Shown piece by piece: positions 40,410 through 54,212 of a stretch of 64,000 nucleotides of DNA (positions are counted from its first letter, which is position 1; each line of letters opens with the position of its first letter). A program made the position numbers and the translations under genes. The notes beneath the pieces are model-generated. The model had not been told where the DNA came from and searched no databases. It saw nothing but the letters and a program-made list of their open reading frames with translations. This DNA is from Calliopsis andreniformis (Eukaryota; Arthropoda; Insecta; Hymenoptera; Andrenidae), in contig NW_027480533.1 in NCBI RefSeq assembly GCF_051401765.1, positions 186,001-250,000 on the forward strand. Reading direction: 5' to 3'.

Positions 40410-42100
40410 TCCTCAACCCTCAATCCTCAATGTTCAATCCGCAATACCCAATCCTCAATCTTCTATCCGCAATCCTCAATCCTCAATCCTCAATCCTCAA
40501 TCCTCAATCCTCAATCTTCAATCCTCAATACTCAATCTTCAATCCTCAATACTCAATCCTCAATCCTCAATCCTCATTCTTCAATCCTCAACACCCAATC
40601 CTCAATCATCAATCCTCAACCCTCAATCCTCAATTCTCAATCCTCAATCCTCAATCCTCAGACCTTAAACATCAATACTCTACCCTCAGTCCTCATCCTC
40701 AATCCACAACACTCAATCCTCGATCCTCAATCTTCTATCATCAATATTCAATCTTCAATCGTCAATCCTCAATCGTCAATACTCAATCCTCAATCTTCAA
40801 TCCTCAATCCTCAATCCTCAATTCTCAATCCTCAATCGTCAATCCTCAATCCTCAATCCTCAATCCTCAATGTTCAATCCGCAATACACAATCCTCAATA
40901 CTCAGTCTTCAATCCTCAATCCTCAATCCGCAATCCTCAATCCTCAATCCTCATTCTTCAATCCTCAATACCCAATCCTCAATCTTCAATCCTCAATCCT
41001 CAATCCTCAATTCTCAATCCTCAATCCTCAATCATCAATCCTCAATCCTCAATGTTCAATCGGCAATACACAATCCTCAATCTTCTATCCGCAATCCTCA
41101 ATCCTCAATCCTCAATCCTCAATCCTCAATCCTCAATCCTCAATCCTCAGACCTCAATCCTCAATCCTCAAACGTCAATCTTCAATCCTCAATACTCAAT
41201 CTTCAATCCTCAATCCTCAATCCTCAATCCTCAATCCTCATTCTTCAATCCTCAATACCCAATCCACAATCTTCAATCCTCAATACTCAGTCTTCAATCC
41301 TCAATCCTCAATCCTCAATCCTCAATCCTCAATCCTAATTCTTCAATCCTCAATACCCAATCCTCCATCTTCAATCCTCAATCCTCAATCCTCAATCCTC
41401 AATCCTCAATCCTCAATCCTCAATCCTCAATCTTCAATCCTCAATACTCAATCTTCAATCCTCAATACTCAATCCTCAATCCTCAATCCTCAATCCTCAA
41501 TCTTAATCTTCAACCCTCAATCCTCAATGTTCAATACGCAATTCCCAATCCTCAATCTTCTATCCGCAATCCTCAATCCTCAATCCTCAATCCTCAATCC
41601 TCAATCCTCAATCTTCAATCCTCAATACTCAATCTTCAATCCTCAATGCTCAATCCTCAATCCTCAATCCTCATTCTTCAATCCTCAACACCCAATCCTC
41701 AATCTTCAATCCTCACTCCTCAATCCTCAATTCTCGATCCTCTATCCTCAATCCTCAGACCTTAAACATCAAGACTCTACCCTCAGTCCTCGTCCTCAAT
41801 CCACAACACTCAATCCTCGATCCTCAATCTTCAATCATCAATATTCAATCTTCAATCCTCAATCCTCAATCCTCAATACTCAATCCTCAATCCTCAATGT
41901 TCTATCCTCAATACGCAATCCTCAATCTTCAATCATCAATCCTCAATCCTCAATCCTCAATCCTCAACCTTCAATCTTAATCTTCAATCCTCAGTACGCA
42001 ATCTTCAATCCTCAATCCTCAATCCTCATTCCTCAATCCTCAATCTTCAATACTCAATACTCAATCTTCAATCCTCAATCCTCAATCCTCAATCCTCAAT
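40410..42100 (+). repeat. 2.80-kb HOR, copy 2
   Basis: Second copy of 37610-39300. Private changes include CAATCATCAATCC near 40604, CTCATCCTC in place of CTCGTCCTC near 40692 (loss of the block's usual CpG), CAAACGTC near 41168, and TTCTCGATCC near 41731. The last of these is shared with the overlapping 901-bp duplication, which dates it before that event. Confidence 0.8.
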
Positions 42101-42565
42101 CCTCAATCCTCAATCCTCAATCGTCAATCTTCAATCCTCAATACTCAATCCTCAATACTCAATCCTCAATACTCAATACTCAATCCTCATTCTTCAATCC
42201 TCAATACCCAATCCTCAATCTTCAATCCTCAATCCTCAATCCTCAATCCTCAATCCTCAATCTTCAATCATCAAACCTCAATCCTCAATCCTCAATCCTC
42301 AATCTTCAATCCTCAATACTCAAACTTCAATCCTCAATCATCAATCGTCAATCCTCAATCCTCAATCCTCAATCCTCAATCGTCAATCTTCAATCCGCAA
42401 TACCCAATCCTCAATCTTCTATCCGCAATACTCAATCCTCAATCCTCAATCCTCAATCCTCAATCCTCAATCCTCAATCCTCAGACCTCAATCCTCAATC
42501 CTCAATCGTCAATCTTCAATCCTCAATACTCAATCTTCAATCCTCAATCCTCAATCCTCAATCCT
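41665..42565 (+). repeat. 901-bp tandem duplication, copy 1
   Basis: The type B start CTTAAACATCAAGACTC is at 41761 here and at 42662 in copy 2. The shared rare string TTCTCGATCCTCTATCC (near 41731 and 42632) and the TCCGCAATACCC and CTATCCGCAATACTC strings (near 42395 and 43296) keep the 901-bp offset. Because 901 is not a multiple of 7, the copies sit in different heptamer phase. Confidence 0.83.
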
Positions 42566-43466
42566 CAATCCTCATTCTTCAATCCTCAACACCCAATCCT
42601 CAATCTTCAATCCTCACTCCTCAATCCTCAATTCTCGATCCTCTATCCTCAATCCTCAGACCTTAAACATCAAGACTCTACCCTCAGTCCTCGTCCTCAA
42701 TCCACAACACTCAATCCTCGATCCTCAATCTTCAATCATCAATATTCAATCTTCAATCCTCAATCCTCAATCCTCAATACTCAATCCTCAATCCTCAATG
42801 TTCTATCCTCAATACGCAATCCTCAATCTTCAATCATCAATCCTCAATCCTCAATCCTCAATCCTCAACCTTCAATCTTAATCTTCAATCCTCAGTACGC
42901 GATCTTCAATCCTCAATCCTCAATCCTCATTCCTCAATCCTCAATCTTCAATACTCAATACTCAATCTTCAATCCTCAATCCTCAATCCTCAATCCTCAA
43001 TCCTCAATCCTCAATCCTCAATCGTCAATCTTCAATCCTCAATACTCAATCCTCAATACTCAATCCTCAATACTCAATACTCAATCCTCATTCTTCAATC
43101 CTCAATACCCAATCCTCAATCTTCAATCCTCAATCGTCAATCCTCAATCCTCAATCCTCAATCTTCAATCATCAAACCTCAATCCTCAATCCTCAATCCT
43201 CAATCTTCAATCCTCAATACTCAAACTTCAATCCTCAATCATCAATCGTCAATCCTCAATCCTCAATCCTCAATCCTCAATCGTCAATCTTCAATCCGCA
43301 ATACCCAATCCTCAATCTTCTATCCGCAATACTCAATCCTCAATCCTCAATCCTCAATCCTCAATCCTCAATCCTCAATCCTCAGACCTCAATCCTCAAT
43401 CCTCAATCGTCAATCTTCAATCCTCAATACTCAATCTTCAATCCTCAATCCTCAATCCTCAATCCT
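42566..43466 (+). repeat. 901-bp tandem duplication, copy 2
   Basis: Tandem partner of 41665-42565. Private changes are AGTACGCGATC near 42896 and an added TCAATCG near 43135. A more distant relative of the same unit lies at 47.4-48.3 kb (offset 4814 bp from this copy), so the 901-bp unit was later carried inside a larger duplication. Confidence 0.82.
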
Positions 43467-46200
43467 CAATCCTCATTCTTCAATCCTCAATACCCAATCC
43501 TCAATCTTCAATCCTCAATACTCAGTCTTCAATCCTCAATCCTCAATCCTCAATCCTCAATCCTCAATCCTCATTCTTCAATCCTCAATACCCAATCCTC
43601 CATCTTCAATCCTCAATCCTCAATCCTCAATCCTCAATCCTCAATCCTCAATACTCAATCTTCAATCCTCAATACTCAATCTTCAATCCTCAATACTCAA
43701 TACTCAATCCTCAATCCTCAATCCTCAATACCAAATCCTCAATCTTCAATCCTCAATCCTCAATCCTCGATTCTCAATCCTCACTCCTCAATCCTCAGAC
43801 CTCAAACAGCAATAGTCAACCCTCAGTCCTCGTCCTCAATCCACAACCATCAATCCTCAATCCTCAATCTTCAATCATCAATATTCAATCTTCAGTCCTC
43901 AATCCTCAATCCTCAATCCTCAACCCTCAATCCTCAATGTTCAATCCGCAATACCCAATCCTCAATCTTCTATCCGCAATCCTCAATCCTCAATCCTCAA
44001 TCTTCAACCCTCAGTCCCAAATCCTCAATCTTCAATCCTCAATACTCAGTCTTCAATCCTCAATCCTCAATCCGCAATCCTCAATCCTCAATCCTCATTA
44101 TTCAATCCTCAATACCCAATCCTCAATCTTCAATCCTCAATCCTCAATCCTCAATTCTCAATCCTCAATCCTCAGTCCTCAATCCTCAATCCTCAATCCT
44201 CAATGTTCAATCCGCAATACCCAATCCTCAACCTTCTATCCGCAATCCTCAATCCTCAATCCTCAATCCTCAATCCTCAATCCTCAATCCTCAATCTTCA
44301 ATCCTCAATACTCAGTCTTCAATCCTCAAATCTCAATCCTCAATCCTCAATCCTCATTCTTCAATCCTCAACACCCAATCCTCAATCTTCAATCCTCAAT
44401 CCTCAACCCTCAATTCTCAATCCTCATTCCTCAATCCTCAGACCTCAAACATCAATACTCAACCCTCAGTCCTCGTCCTCAATCCACAACGCTCAATCCT
44501 CGATCCTCAATCTTCAATCATCAATATTCAACCTTCAATCCTCAATCCTCAATCCTCAATACTCAATCCTCAATCCTCAATGTTCTATCCTCAATACGGA
44601 ATCCCCAACCTTCAATCCTCAATCCTCAATCCTCAATCCTCAATCCTCATTTGTCAATCCTCAATCCTCAATCCTCAGTCCTCAATCTTCAATCCTCAAT
44701 ACTCAATCTGCAATCCTGAATCCTCAGTCCTCACTCCTCAATCCTCATTCTTCAATCCTCAATACCGAATCCTCAATCTTCAATCCTCAATCCTCAATCG
44801 TCAATCTTCAATCCTGAATACTCAATCTTCAATACTCAATCCTCAATCCTCAATCCTCAATCCTCATTCTTCAATCCTCAATACCCAATCCTCAATCTTC
44901 AATCCTCAATCCTCAATCCTCAATCCTCAATCCTCAATCCCCAATCCTCAATTTTCAATCCTCAGTCCCAAATCCTCAATCTTCAATACTACCTCCTCAA
45001 TCCTCAATCTTCAATCCTCAATACTCAGTCTTCAATCCTCAATCCCCAATCCTCAATCCTCAATCCTCAATCCTCATTCTTCAATCCTCAATACCCAATC
45101 CTCAATCTTCAATCCTCAATCCTCAATCCTCAATTCTCAGTCCTCAATCCTCAATCCTCAGAACTTAAACATCAATACTCTACCCTCAGTCCTCGTCCTC
45201 AATCCACAACACTCAATCCTCGATCATCAATCTTCAATCATCAATATTCAATCTTCAATCCTCAATCCTCAATCCTCAATACTCAATCCTCAATCCTCAA
45301 TGTTCTATCCTCAATACGCAATCCTCAATCTTCAATCCTCAATCCTCAATCTTCAATCCTCAATACTCAGTCTTCAATCCTCAATCCTCAATCCGCAATC
45401 CTCAATCCTCAATCCTCATTCTTCAATCCTCAATACCCAATCCTCAATCTTCAATCCTGAATCCTCAATCCTCAATTCTCAATCCTCAATCCTCAATCCT
45501 CAATCCTCAATCCTCAATCCTCAATCCTCAATGTTCAATCCGCAATACCCAATCCTCAATCTTCTATCCGCAATCCTCAATCCTCAATCCTCATTCTTCA
45601 ATCCTCAATGCCGAATCCTCAATCTTCAATCCTCAATCCTCAATCCTCAATCCTCAATCCTCAATCCTCAATCCTCAATCTTCAATCCTCAGTCCCAAAT
45701 CCTCAATCTTCAATACTCACTCCTCAATCCTCAACCTTCAATCCTCAATACACAGTCTTCAAACCTCAATCCTCAATCCTCAATCCTCAATCCTTAATCC
45801 TCATTCTTCGATCCTCAATACCCAATCCTCAATCTTCAATCCTCAATCCTCAATCCTCATTCCTCAATCCTCAATCCTCAATCCTCGATCTTCAATCCTC
45901 AATACTCAATCCTCAATCCTTAATCCTCAATCCTCAATCCTCAATCTTCAATCCTCAGTCCCAAATCCTCAATCTTCAATACTCACTCCTCAATACTCAA
46001 TCTTCAATCCTCAATACTCAGTCTTCAATCCTCAATCCTCAATCCGCAATCCTCAATCCTCAATCCTCATTCTTCAATCCTCAATACCCAATCCTCAATC
46101 TTCAATCCTCAATCCTCAATCCTCAATTCTCAATCCTCAATCCTCAATCCTCAATCCTCAATCCTCAATCCTCAATGTTCAATCCGCAATACCCAGTCCT
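43467..46200 (+). repeat. 4.81-kb HOR, copy 1 (right part)
   Basis: Together with 42570-43466 this is copy 1 of a repeat whose second copy starts near 47384. Offsets are 4814 bp at 42662/47476 and 43937/48751, then about 5836 bp at 44203/50040 and 44580/50415 after a 1.0-kb insertion in copy 2, then 5673 bp near 45301/50974. It contains the CTCATTTGTC and ATACCGAATCC strings. An AATACTACCTCC deletion near 44984 is private. Confidence 0.78.
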
Positions 46201-47383
46201 CAATCTTCTATCCGCAATCCTCAATCCTCAATCCTCAATCATCAATCCTCAATCCTCAATCCTCAATCTTCAATCCTCAATACTCAATCTTCAATCCTCA
46301 ATCCTCAATCCTCAATCCTCAATCCTCATTCTTCAATCCTCAACACCCAATCCTCAATCTTCAATCTTCAATCCTCAACCCTCAATTCTCAATCCTCATT
46401 CCTCAATCCTCAGACCTCAATCATCAATACTCAACCCTCAGTCCTCGTCCTCAATCAACAACGCTCAATCCTCGATCCTCAATCTTCAATCATCAATATT
46501 CACTCTTCAACCCTCAATCCTCAATCCTCAATACTCAATCCTCAATCCTCAATCCTCAATCCTCAATCCTCAATCTTCAATCCTCAAACCTCAATCCTCA
46601 ATCCTCAATCCTCAATCCTCAATCCTCAATCCTCAATCTTCAATCCTCAATACTCAACCTTCAATCCTCAATACTCAATCCTCAATCCTCAATCATCATT
46701 CTTCAATCCTCAACACCCAATCCTCAATCTTCAATCCTCAATCCTCAATCCTCAATTCTCAATCCTCAATCCTCAATCCTCAGACCTTAAACATCAATAC
46801 TCTACCCTCAGTCCTCGTCCTCAATCCACAACACTAAATCCTCAATCCTCAATACTCAATCGTCATTCTTCAATCCTCAACACCCAATCCTCAATCTTCT
46901 ATCCTCAACCCTCAATCCTCAATTCTCAATCCTCATTCCTCAATCCTCAGACCTCAAACATCATTACTCAACCGTCAGTCCTCGTCCTCAATCCACAACC
47001 CCCAATACTCAATCCTCAATCTTCAATACTCAATCCTCAATCCTCAACCCTCAATCCTCAATCCTCAATCTTCAATCCTCAATACTCAATCATCAATCCT
47101 CAATCCTCAATCCTCAATCCTCAATCCTCAATCCTCTACCCTCAATCGTCAATCTTCAATCCTCAATACTCAATCTTCAATCCTCAATCCTCAATACTCA
47201 ATACTCAATCCTCATTCTTCAATCCTCAATACCCAATACTCAATCTTCAATCCTCACTCCTCAATCCTCAATTCTCAATCCTCTATCCTCAATCTTAATC
47301 TTCAACCCTCAATCCTCAATGTTCAATACGCAATTCCCAATCCTCAATCTTCTATCCGCAATCCTCAATCCTCAATCCTCAAT
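46201..47383 (+). repeat. Array linking the 4.81-kb copies
   Basis: Irregular heptamer array with type B cores near 46437, 46808 and 46970. The third is flavour 3 but is not followed by the diverged 190-bp segment. Unusual local strings are CAATCAACAACGC near 46453, CACTAAATCC near 46832 and CTCTACCCTC near 47132. No gene or mobile element is visible. Confidence 0.7.
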
Positions 47384-48065
47384 CCTCATTCTTCAATCCT
47401 CAACACCCAATCCTCAATCTTCAATCCTCACTCCTCAATCCTCAATTCTCAATCCTCTATCCTCAATCCTCAGACCTTAAACATCAAGACTCTACCCTCA
47501 GTCCTCGTCCTCAATCCACAACACTCAATCCTCGATCCTCAATCTTCAATCATCAATATTCAATCTTCAATCCTCAATCCTCAATCCTCAATACTCAATC
47601 CTCAACCCTCAATGTTCTATCCTCAATACGCAATCCTCAATCTTCAATCATCAATCCTCAATCCTCAATCCTCAATCCTCAATCTTCAATCTTAATCTTC
47701 AATCCTCAGTACGCAATCTTCAATCCTCAATCCTCAATCCTCATTCCTCAATCCTCAATCTTCAATACTCAATACTCAATCTTCAATCCTCAATCCTCAA
47801 TCCTCAATCCTCAATCCTCAATCCTCAATCCTCAATCGTCAATCTTCAATCCTCAATACTCAATCGTCAATACTCAATCCTCAATACACAATACTCAATC
47901 CTCATTCTTCAATCCTCAATACCCAATCCTCAATCTTCAATCCTCAATCCTCAATCCTCAATCCTCAATCCTCAATCTTCAATCATCAAACCTCAATCCT
48001 CAATCCTCAATCCTCAATCTTCAATCCTCAATACTCAAACTTCAATCCTCAATCATCAATCGTCA

Positions 48066-49000
48066 ATCCTCAATCCTCAATCCTCAATCCTCAATCGTCA
48101 ATCTTCAATCCGCAATACCCAATCCTCAATCTTCTATCCGCAATACTCAATCCTCAATCCTCAATCCTCAATCCTCAATCCTCAATCCTCAATCCTCAGA
48201 CCTCAATCCTCAATCCTCAATCGTCAATCTTCAATCCTCAATACTCAATCTTCAATCCTCAATCCTCAATCCTCAATCCTCAATCCTCATTCTTCAATCC
48301 TCAATACCCAATCCTCAATCTTCAATCCTCAATACTCAGTCTTCAATCCTCAATCCTCAATCCTCAATCCTCAATCCTCAATCCTCATTCTTCAATCCTC
48401 AATACCCAAACCTCCATCTTCAATCCTCAATCCTCAATCCTCAATCCTCAATCCTCAATCCTCAATCCTCAATCTTCAATCCTCAATACTCAATCTTCAA
48501 TCCTCAATACTCAATACTCAATCCTCAATCCTCAATCCTCAATACCAAATCCTCAATCTTCAATCCTCAATCCTCAGTCCTCAATTCTCAATCCTCACTC
48601 CTCAATCCTCAGACCTCAAACAGCAATAGTCAACCCTCAGTCCTCGTCCTCAATCCACAACCATCAATCCTCAATCCTCAATCTTCAATCATCAATATTC
48701 TATCTTCAGTCCTCAATCCTCAATCCTCAATCCTCAACCCTCAATCCTCAATGTTCAATCCGCAATACCCAATCCTCAATCTTCTATCCGCAATCCTCAA
48801 TCCTCAATCCTCAATCTTCAACCCTCAGTCCCAAATCCTGAATCTTCAATCCTCAATACTCAGTCTTCAATCCTCAATCCTCAATCCGCAATCCTCAATC
48901 CTCAATCCTCATTCTTCAATCCTCAATACCCAATCCTCAATCTTCAATCCTCAATCCTCAATCCTCAATTCTCAATCCTCAATCCTCAATCCTCAATCCT
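48066..49000 (+). repeat. 1.0-kb internal duplication, copy 1
   Basis: CGCAATACCC at 48111 recurs at 49111 (offset 1000). The CAATGTTCAATCCGC marker at 48751 recurs at 49765 (offset 1014, two heptamers more). The unit includes a flavour 1 type B block with CAAACAGCAATAGTC. It is absent as a duplicate in the equivalent place of the first 4.81-kb copy. Confidence 0.82.
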
Positions 49001-49065
49001 CAATCCACATTCTTCAATCCTCAATACCCAATCCTCAATCTTCAATCCTCAATACTCAGTCTTCA

Positions 49066-50015
49066 ATCCTCAATCCTCAATCCTCAATCCTCAATCGTCA
49101 ATCTTCAATCCGCAATACCCAATCCTCAATCTTCTATCCGCAATACTCAATCCTCAATCCTCAATCCTCAATCCTCAATCCTCAATCCTCAATCCTCAGA
49201 CCTCAATCCTCAATCCTCAATCGTCAATCTTCAATCCTCAATACTCAATCTTCAATCCTCAATCCTCAATCCTCAATCCTCAATCCTCATTCTTCAATCC
49301 TCAATACCCAATCCTCAATCTTCAATCCTCAATACTCAGTCTTCAATCCTCAATCCTCAATCCTCAATCCTCAATCCTCAATCCTCATTCTTCAATCCTC
49401 AATACCCAATCCTCCATCTTCAATCCTCAATCCTCAATCCTCAATCCTCAATCCTCAATCCTCAATCCTCAATCCTCAATCCTCAATCTTCAATCCTCAA
49501 TACTCAATCTTCAATCCTCAATACTCAATACTCAATCCTCAATCCTCAATCCTCAATACCAAATCCTCAATCTTCAATCCTCAATCCTCAATCCTCAATT
49601 CTCAATCCTCACTCCTCAATCCTCAGACCTCAAACAGCAATAGTCAACCCTCAGTCCTCGTCCTCAATCCACAACCATCAATCCTCAATCCTCAATCTTC
49701 AATCATCAATATTCAATCTTCAGTCCTCAATCCTCAATCCTCAATCCTCAACCCTCAATCCTCAATGTTCAATCCGCAATACCCAATCCTCAATCTTCTA
49801 TCCGCAATCCTCAATCCTCAATCCTCAATCTTCAACCCTCAGTCCCAAATCCTCAATCTTCAATCCTCAATACTCAGTCTTCAATCCTCAATCCTCAATC
49901 CTCAATCCGAAATCCTCAATCCTCAATCCTCATTCTTCAATCCTCAATACCCAATCCTCAATCTTCAATCCTCAATCCTCAATCCTCAATTCTCAATCCT
50001 CAATCCTCAATCCTC
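49066..50015 (+). repeat. 1.0-kb internal duplication, copy 2
   Basis: Partner of 48066-49000 with two extra canonical units near 49470. A CCGAAATCC variant lies near 49907. The copies separate where copy 1 has ATCCACATTC and this copy runs into CAATGTTCAATCCGC. Confidence 0.82.
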
Positions 50016-51719
50016 AATCCTCAATCCTCAATCCTCAATGTTCAATCCGCAATACCCAATCCTCAACCTTCTATCCGCAATCCTCAATCCTCAATCCTCA
50101 ATCCTCAATCCTCAATCCTCAATCCTCAATCTTCAATCCTCAATACTCAGTCTTCAATCCTCAAATCTCAATCCTCAATCCTCAATCCTCATTCTTCAAT
50201 CCTCAACACCCAATCCTCAATCTTCAATCCTCAATCCTCAACCCTCAATTCTCAATCCTCATTCCTCAATCCTCAGACCTCAAACATCAATACTCAACCC
50301 TCAGTCCTCGTCCTCAATCCACAACGCTCAATCCTCGATCCTCAATCTTCAATCATCAATATTCAATCTTCAATCCTCAATCCTCAATCCTCAATACTCA
50401 ATCCTCAATCCTCAATGTTCTATCCTCAATACGGAATCCTCAACCTTCAATCCTCAATCCTCAATCCTCAATCCTCAATCCTCATTTGTCAATCCTCAAT
50501 CCTCAATCCTCAGTCCTCAATCTTCAATCCTCAATACTCAATCTGCAATCCTGAATCCTCAGTCCTCACTCCTCAATCCTCATTCTTCAATCCTCAATAC
50601 CGAATCCTCAATCTTCAATCCTCAATCCTCAATCGTCAATCTTCAATCCTGAATACTCAATCTTCAATACTCAATCCTCAATCCTCAAGCCTCAATCCTC
50701 ATTCTTCAATCCTCAATACCCAATCCTCAATCTTCAATCCTCAATCCTCAATCCTCAATCCTCAATCCTCAATCCCCAATCCTCAATCTTCAATCCTCAA
50801 TCCTCAATTCTCAGTCCTCAATCCTCAATCCTCAGACCTTAAACATCAATACTCTACCCTCAGTACTCGTCCTCAATCCACAACACTCAATCCTCGATCA
50901 TCAATCTTCAATCACCAATATTCAACCTTCAATCCTCAATCCTCAATCCTCAATACTCAATCCTCAATCCTCAATGTTCTATCCTCAATACGCAATCCTC
51001 AATCTTCAATCCTCAATCCTCAATCTTCAATCCTCAATACTCAGTCTTCAATCCTCAATCCTCAATCCGCAATCCTCAATCCTCAATCCTCATTCTTCAA
51101 TCCTCAATACCCAATCCTCAATCTTCAATCCTGAATCCTCAATCCTCAATTCTCAATCCTCAATCCTCAATCCTCAATCCTCAATTCTCAATCCTCAATC
51201 CTCAATGTTCAATCCGCAATACCCAATCCTCAATCTTCTATCCGCAATCCTCAATCCTCAATCCTCATTCTTCAATCCTCAATACCGAATCCTCAATCTT
51301 CAATCCTCAATCCTCAATCCTCAATCCTCAATCCTCAATCCTCAATCCTCAATCTTCAATCCTCAGTCCCAAATCCTCAATCTTCAATACTCACTCCTCA
51401 ATCCTCAACCTTCAATCCTCAATACTCAGTCTTCAAACCTCAATCCTCAATCCTCAATCCTCAATCCTCAATCCTCATTCTTCGATCCTCAATACCCAAT
51501 CCTCAATCTTCAATCCTCAATCCTCAATCCTCATTCCTCAATCCTCAATCCTCAATCCTCAATCTTCAATCCTCAATACTCAATCCTCAATCCTTAATCC
51601 TCAATCCTCAATCCTCAATCTTCAATCCTCAGTCCCAAATCCTCAATCTTCAATACTCACTCCTCAATACTCAATCTTCAATCCTCAATACTCAGTCTTC
51701 AATCCTCAATCCGCAATCC

Positions 51720-54030
51720 GCAATCCTCAATCCTCAATCCTCATTCTTCACTCCTCAATCCTCAATCCTCAATCCTCAATCCTCAATCTTCAATCCTCAA
51801 TACTCAATCTTCAATCCTCAATACTCAATCCTCAATCCTCAATCCTCATTCTTCAATCCTCAACACCCAATCCTCAATCTTCAATCCTCAACCCTCAATC
51901 CTCAATTCTCAATCCTCAATCCTCAATCCTCAGACCTTAAACATCAATACTCTACCCTCAGTCCTCGTCCTCAATCCACAACACTCAATCCTCGATCCTC
52001 AATCTTCTATCATCAATATTCAATCTTCAATCGTCAATCCTCAATCGTCAATACTCAATCCTCAATCTTCAATCCTCAATCCTCAGTCCTCAATTCTCAA
52101 TCCTCAATCGTCAATCCTCAATCCTCAATCCTCAATCCTCAATGTTCAATCCGCAATACACAATCCTCAATACTCAGTCTTCAATCCTCAATCCTCAATC
52201 CGCAATCCTCAATGCTCATTCCTCAATCCTCAATCTTCAATACTCAATACTCAATCTTCAATCCTCAATCCTCAATCCTCAATCCTCAATCCTCAATCCT
52301 CAATCCTCAATCGTCAATCTTCAATCCTCAATACTCAATCGTCAATACTCAATCCTCAATACTCAATACTCAATCCTCATTCTTCAATCCTCAATACCCA
52401 ATCCTCAATCTTCAATCCTCAATCCTCAATCCTCAATACTCAATCCTCAATCTTCAATCCTCAAACCTCAATCCTCAATCCTCAATCCTCAATCTTCAAT
52501 CCTCAATACTCAAACTTCAATCCTCAATCATCAATCCTCAATCCTCAATCCTCAATCCTCAATCCTCAATCGTCAACCTTCAATACTGAATACTCAATCT
52601 TCAATCCTCAATACTCAATCCTCAATCCTCAATCCTCAATCCTCAATACCCAATCCTCAATCTTCAATCCTCAATCCTCAATCCTCAATTCTCAATCCTC
52701 AATCCTCAATCCTCAATACTCAATCTTCAATCCTCAATCCTCAATCCTCAATCCTCAATCCTCAATCCTCAATCTTAATCTTCAATCCTCAGTACGCAAT
52801 CTTCAATGCTCAACCCTCAATCCTCATTCCTCAATCCTCAATCTTCAATACTCAATACTCAATCTTCAATCGTCAATCCTCAATCCTCAATCCTCAATCC
52901 TCAATCCTCAATCCTCAATCCTCAATCGTCAATCTTCAATCCTCAATACTCAATCGTCAATACTCAATCCTCAATACTCAATACTCAATCCTCATTCTTC
53001 AATCCTCAATACCCAATCCTCAATCTTCAACCCTCAATCCTCAATCCTCAATCCTCAATCTTCAATCCTCAAACCTCAATCCTCAATCCTCAATCCTCAA
53101 CCTTCAATCCTCAATACTCAAACTTCAATCCTCAATCATCAATCCTCATTCCTCAATCCTCAATCCTCAATCCTCAATCGTCAATCTTCAATCCTGAATA
53201 CTCAATCTTCAATACTCAATCCTCAATCCTCAATCCTCAATCCTCATTCTTCAATCCTCAATACCCAATCCTCAATCTTCAATCCTCAATCCTCAATCCT
53301 CAATCCACAATCCTCAATCCTCAATCCTCAATCTTCAATCCTATGTCCCAAATACTCAATCTTCAATACTCACTCCTCAATCGTCAATCTTCAATCCTGA
53401 ATACTCAATCTTCAATACTCAATCCTCATTCTTCAATCCTCAATACCCAATCCTCAATCTTCAATCCTCAATCCTCAATCCTCAATACTCAATCCCCAAT
53501 CCTCAATGTTCTATCCTCAATACGCAACCCTCAATCCTCAATCCTCTATCCTCAATCCTCAATCCTCAATCCTCAATCCTCAATCTTAATCTTCAATCCT
53601 CAGTACGCAATCTTCAATCCTCAATCCTCAATCCTCATTCCTCAATCCGCAATCTTCAATACTCAATACTCAATCTTCAATACTCAATCCTCAATCCTCA
53701 ATCCTCAATCCTCAATCCTCAATCCTCAATAGTCAATCTTCAATCCTCAATACTCAATCGTCAATACTCAATCCTCAATACTCAATACGCAATCCTCATT
53801 CTTCAATCCTCAATACCCAATCCTCAATCTTCAATCCTCAATCCTCAATCCTCAATCCTCAATCCTCAATCTTCAATCATCAAACCTCAATCCTCAATCC
53901 TCAATCCTCAATCTTCAATCCTCAATACTCAAACTTCAATCCTCAATCATCAATCGTCAATCCTCAATCCTCAATCCTCAATCCTCAATCGTCAATCTTC
54001 AATCCGCAATACCCAATCCTCAATCTTCTA
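51720..54030 (+). repeat. Island of the left-hand HOR family
   Basis: Marker order returns to that of 3.9-22 kb: CAATGTTCAATCCGCAATAC (52142), TTCAATGCTCAACCC (about 52803), type A CAATACTCAAACTTC units, and one CTATGTCCCAAATAC (ATG at 53343). The last is otherwise confined to 3913-21671. The nearest family member is about 31 kb away. The island fits either gene conversion, unequal exchange, or an originally interspersed layout. Confidence 0.75.
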
Positions 54031-54212
54031 TCCGCAATCCTCAATCCTCAATCCTCAATCCTCATTCTTCAATCCTCAATACCCAATCCTCAATCTTCAA
54101 TCCTCAATACTCAGTCTTCAATCCTCAATCCTCAATCCTCAATCATCAATCCTCAATCCTCATTCTTCAATCCTCAATACCCAATCCTCCATCTTCAATC
54201 CTCAATCCTCAA

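Larger units (their letters stand above)
47384..51700 (+). repeat. 4.81-kb HOR, copy 2, with internal duplication
   Basis: Second copy of about 42570-46200, enlarged by an internal 1.0-kb tandem duplication. Private differences include AATACACAATAC near 47884, CAATATTCTATC near 48697, CTCAAGCCTC near 50686, CAGTACTCGTCC near 50871 (a change inside the type B core) and CAATCACCAATATTC near 50910. Confidence 0.78.
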
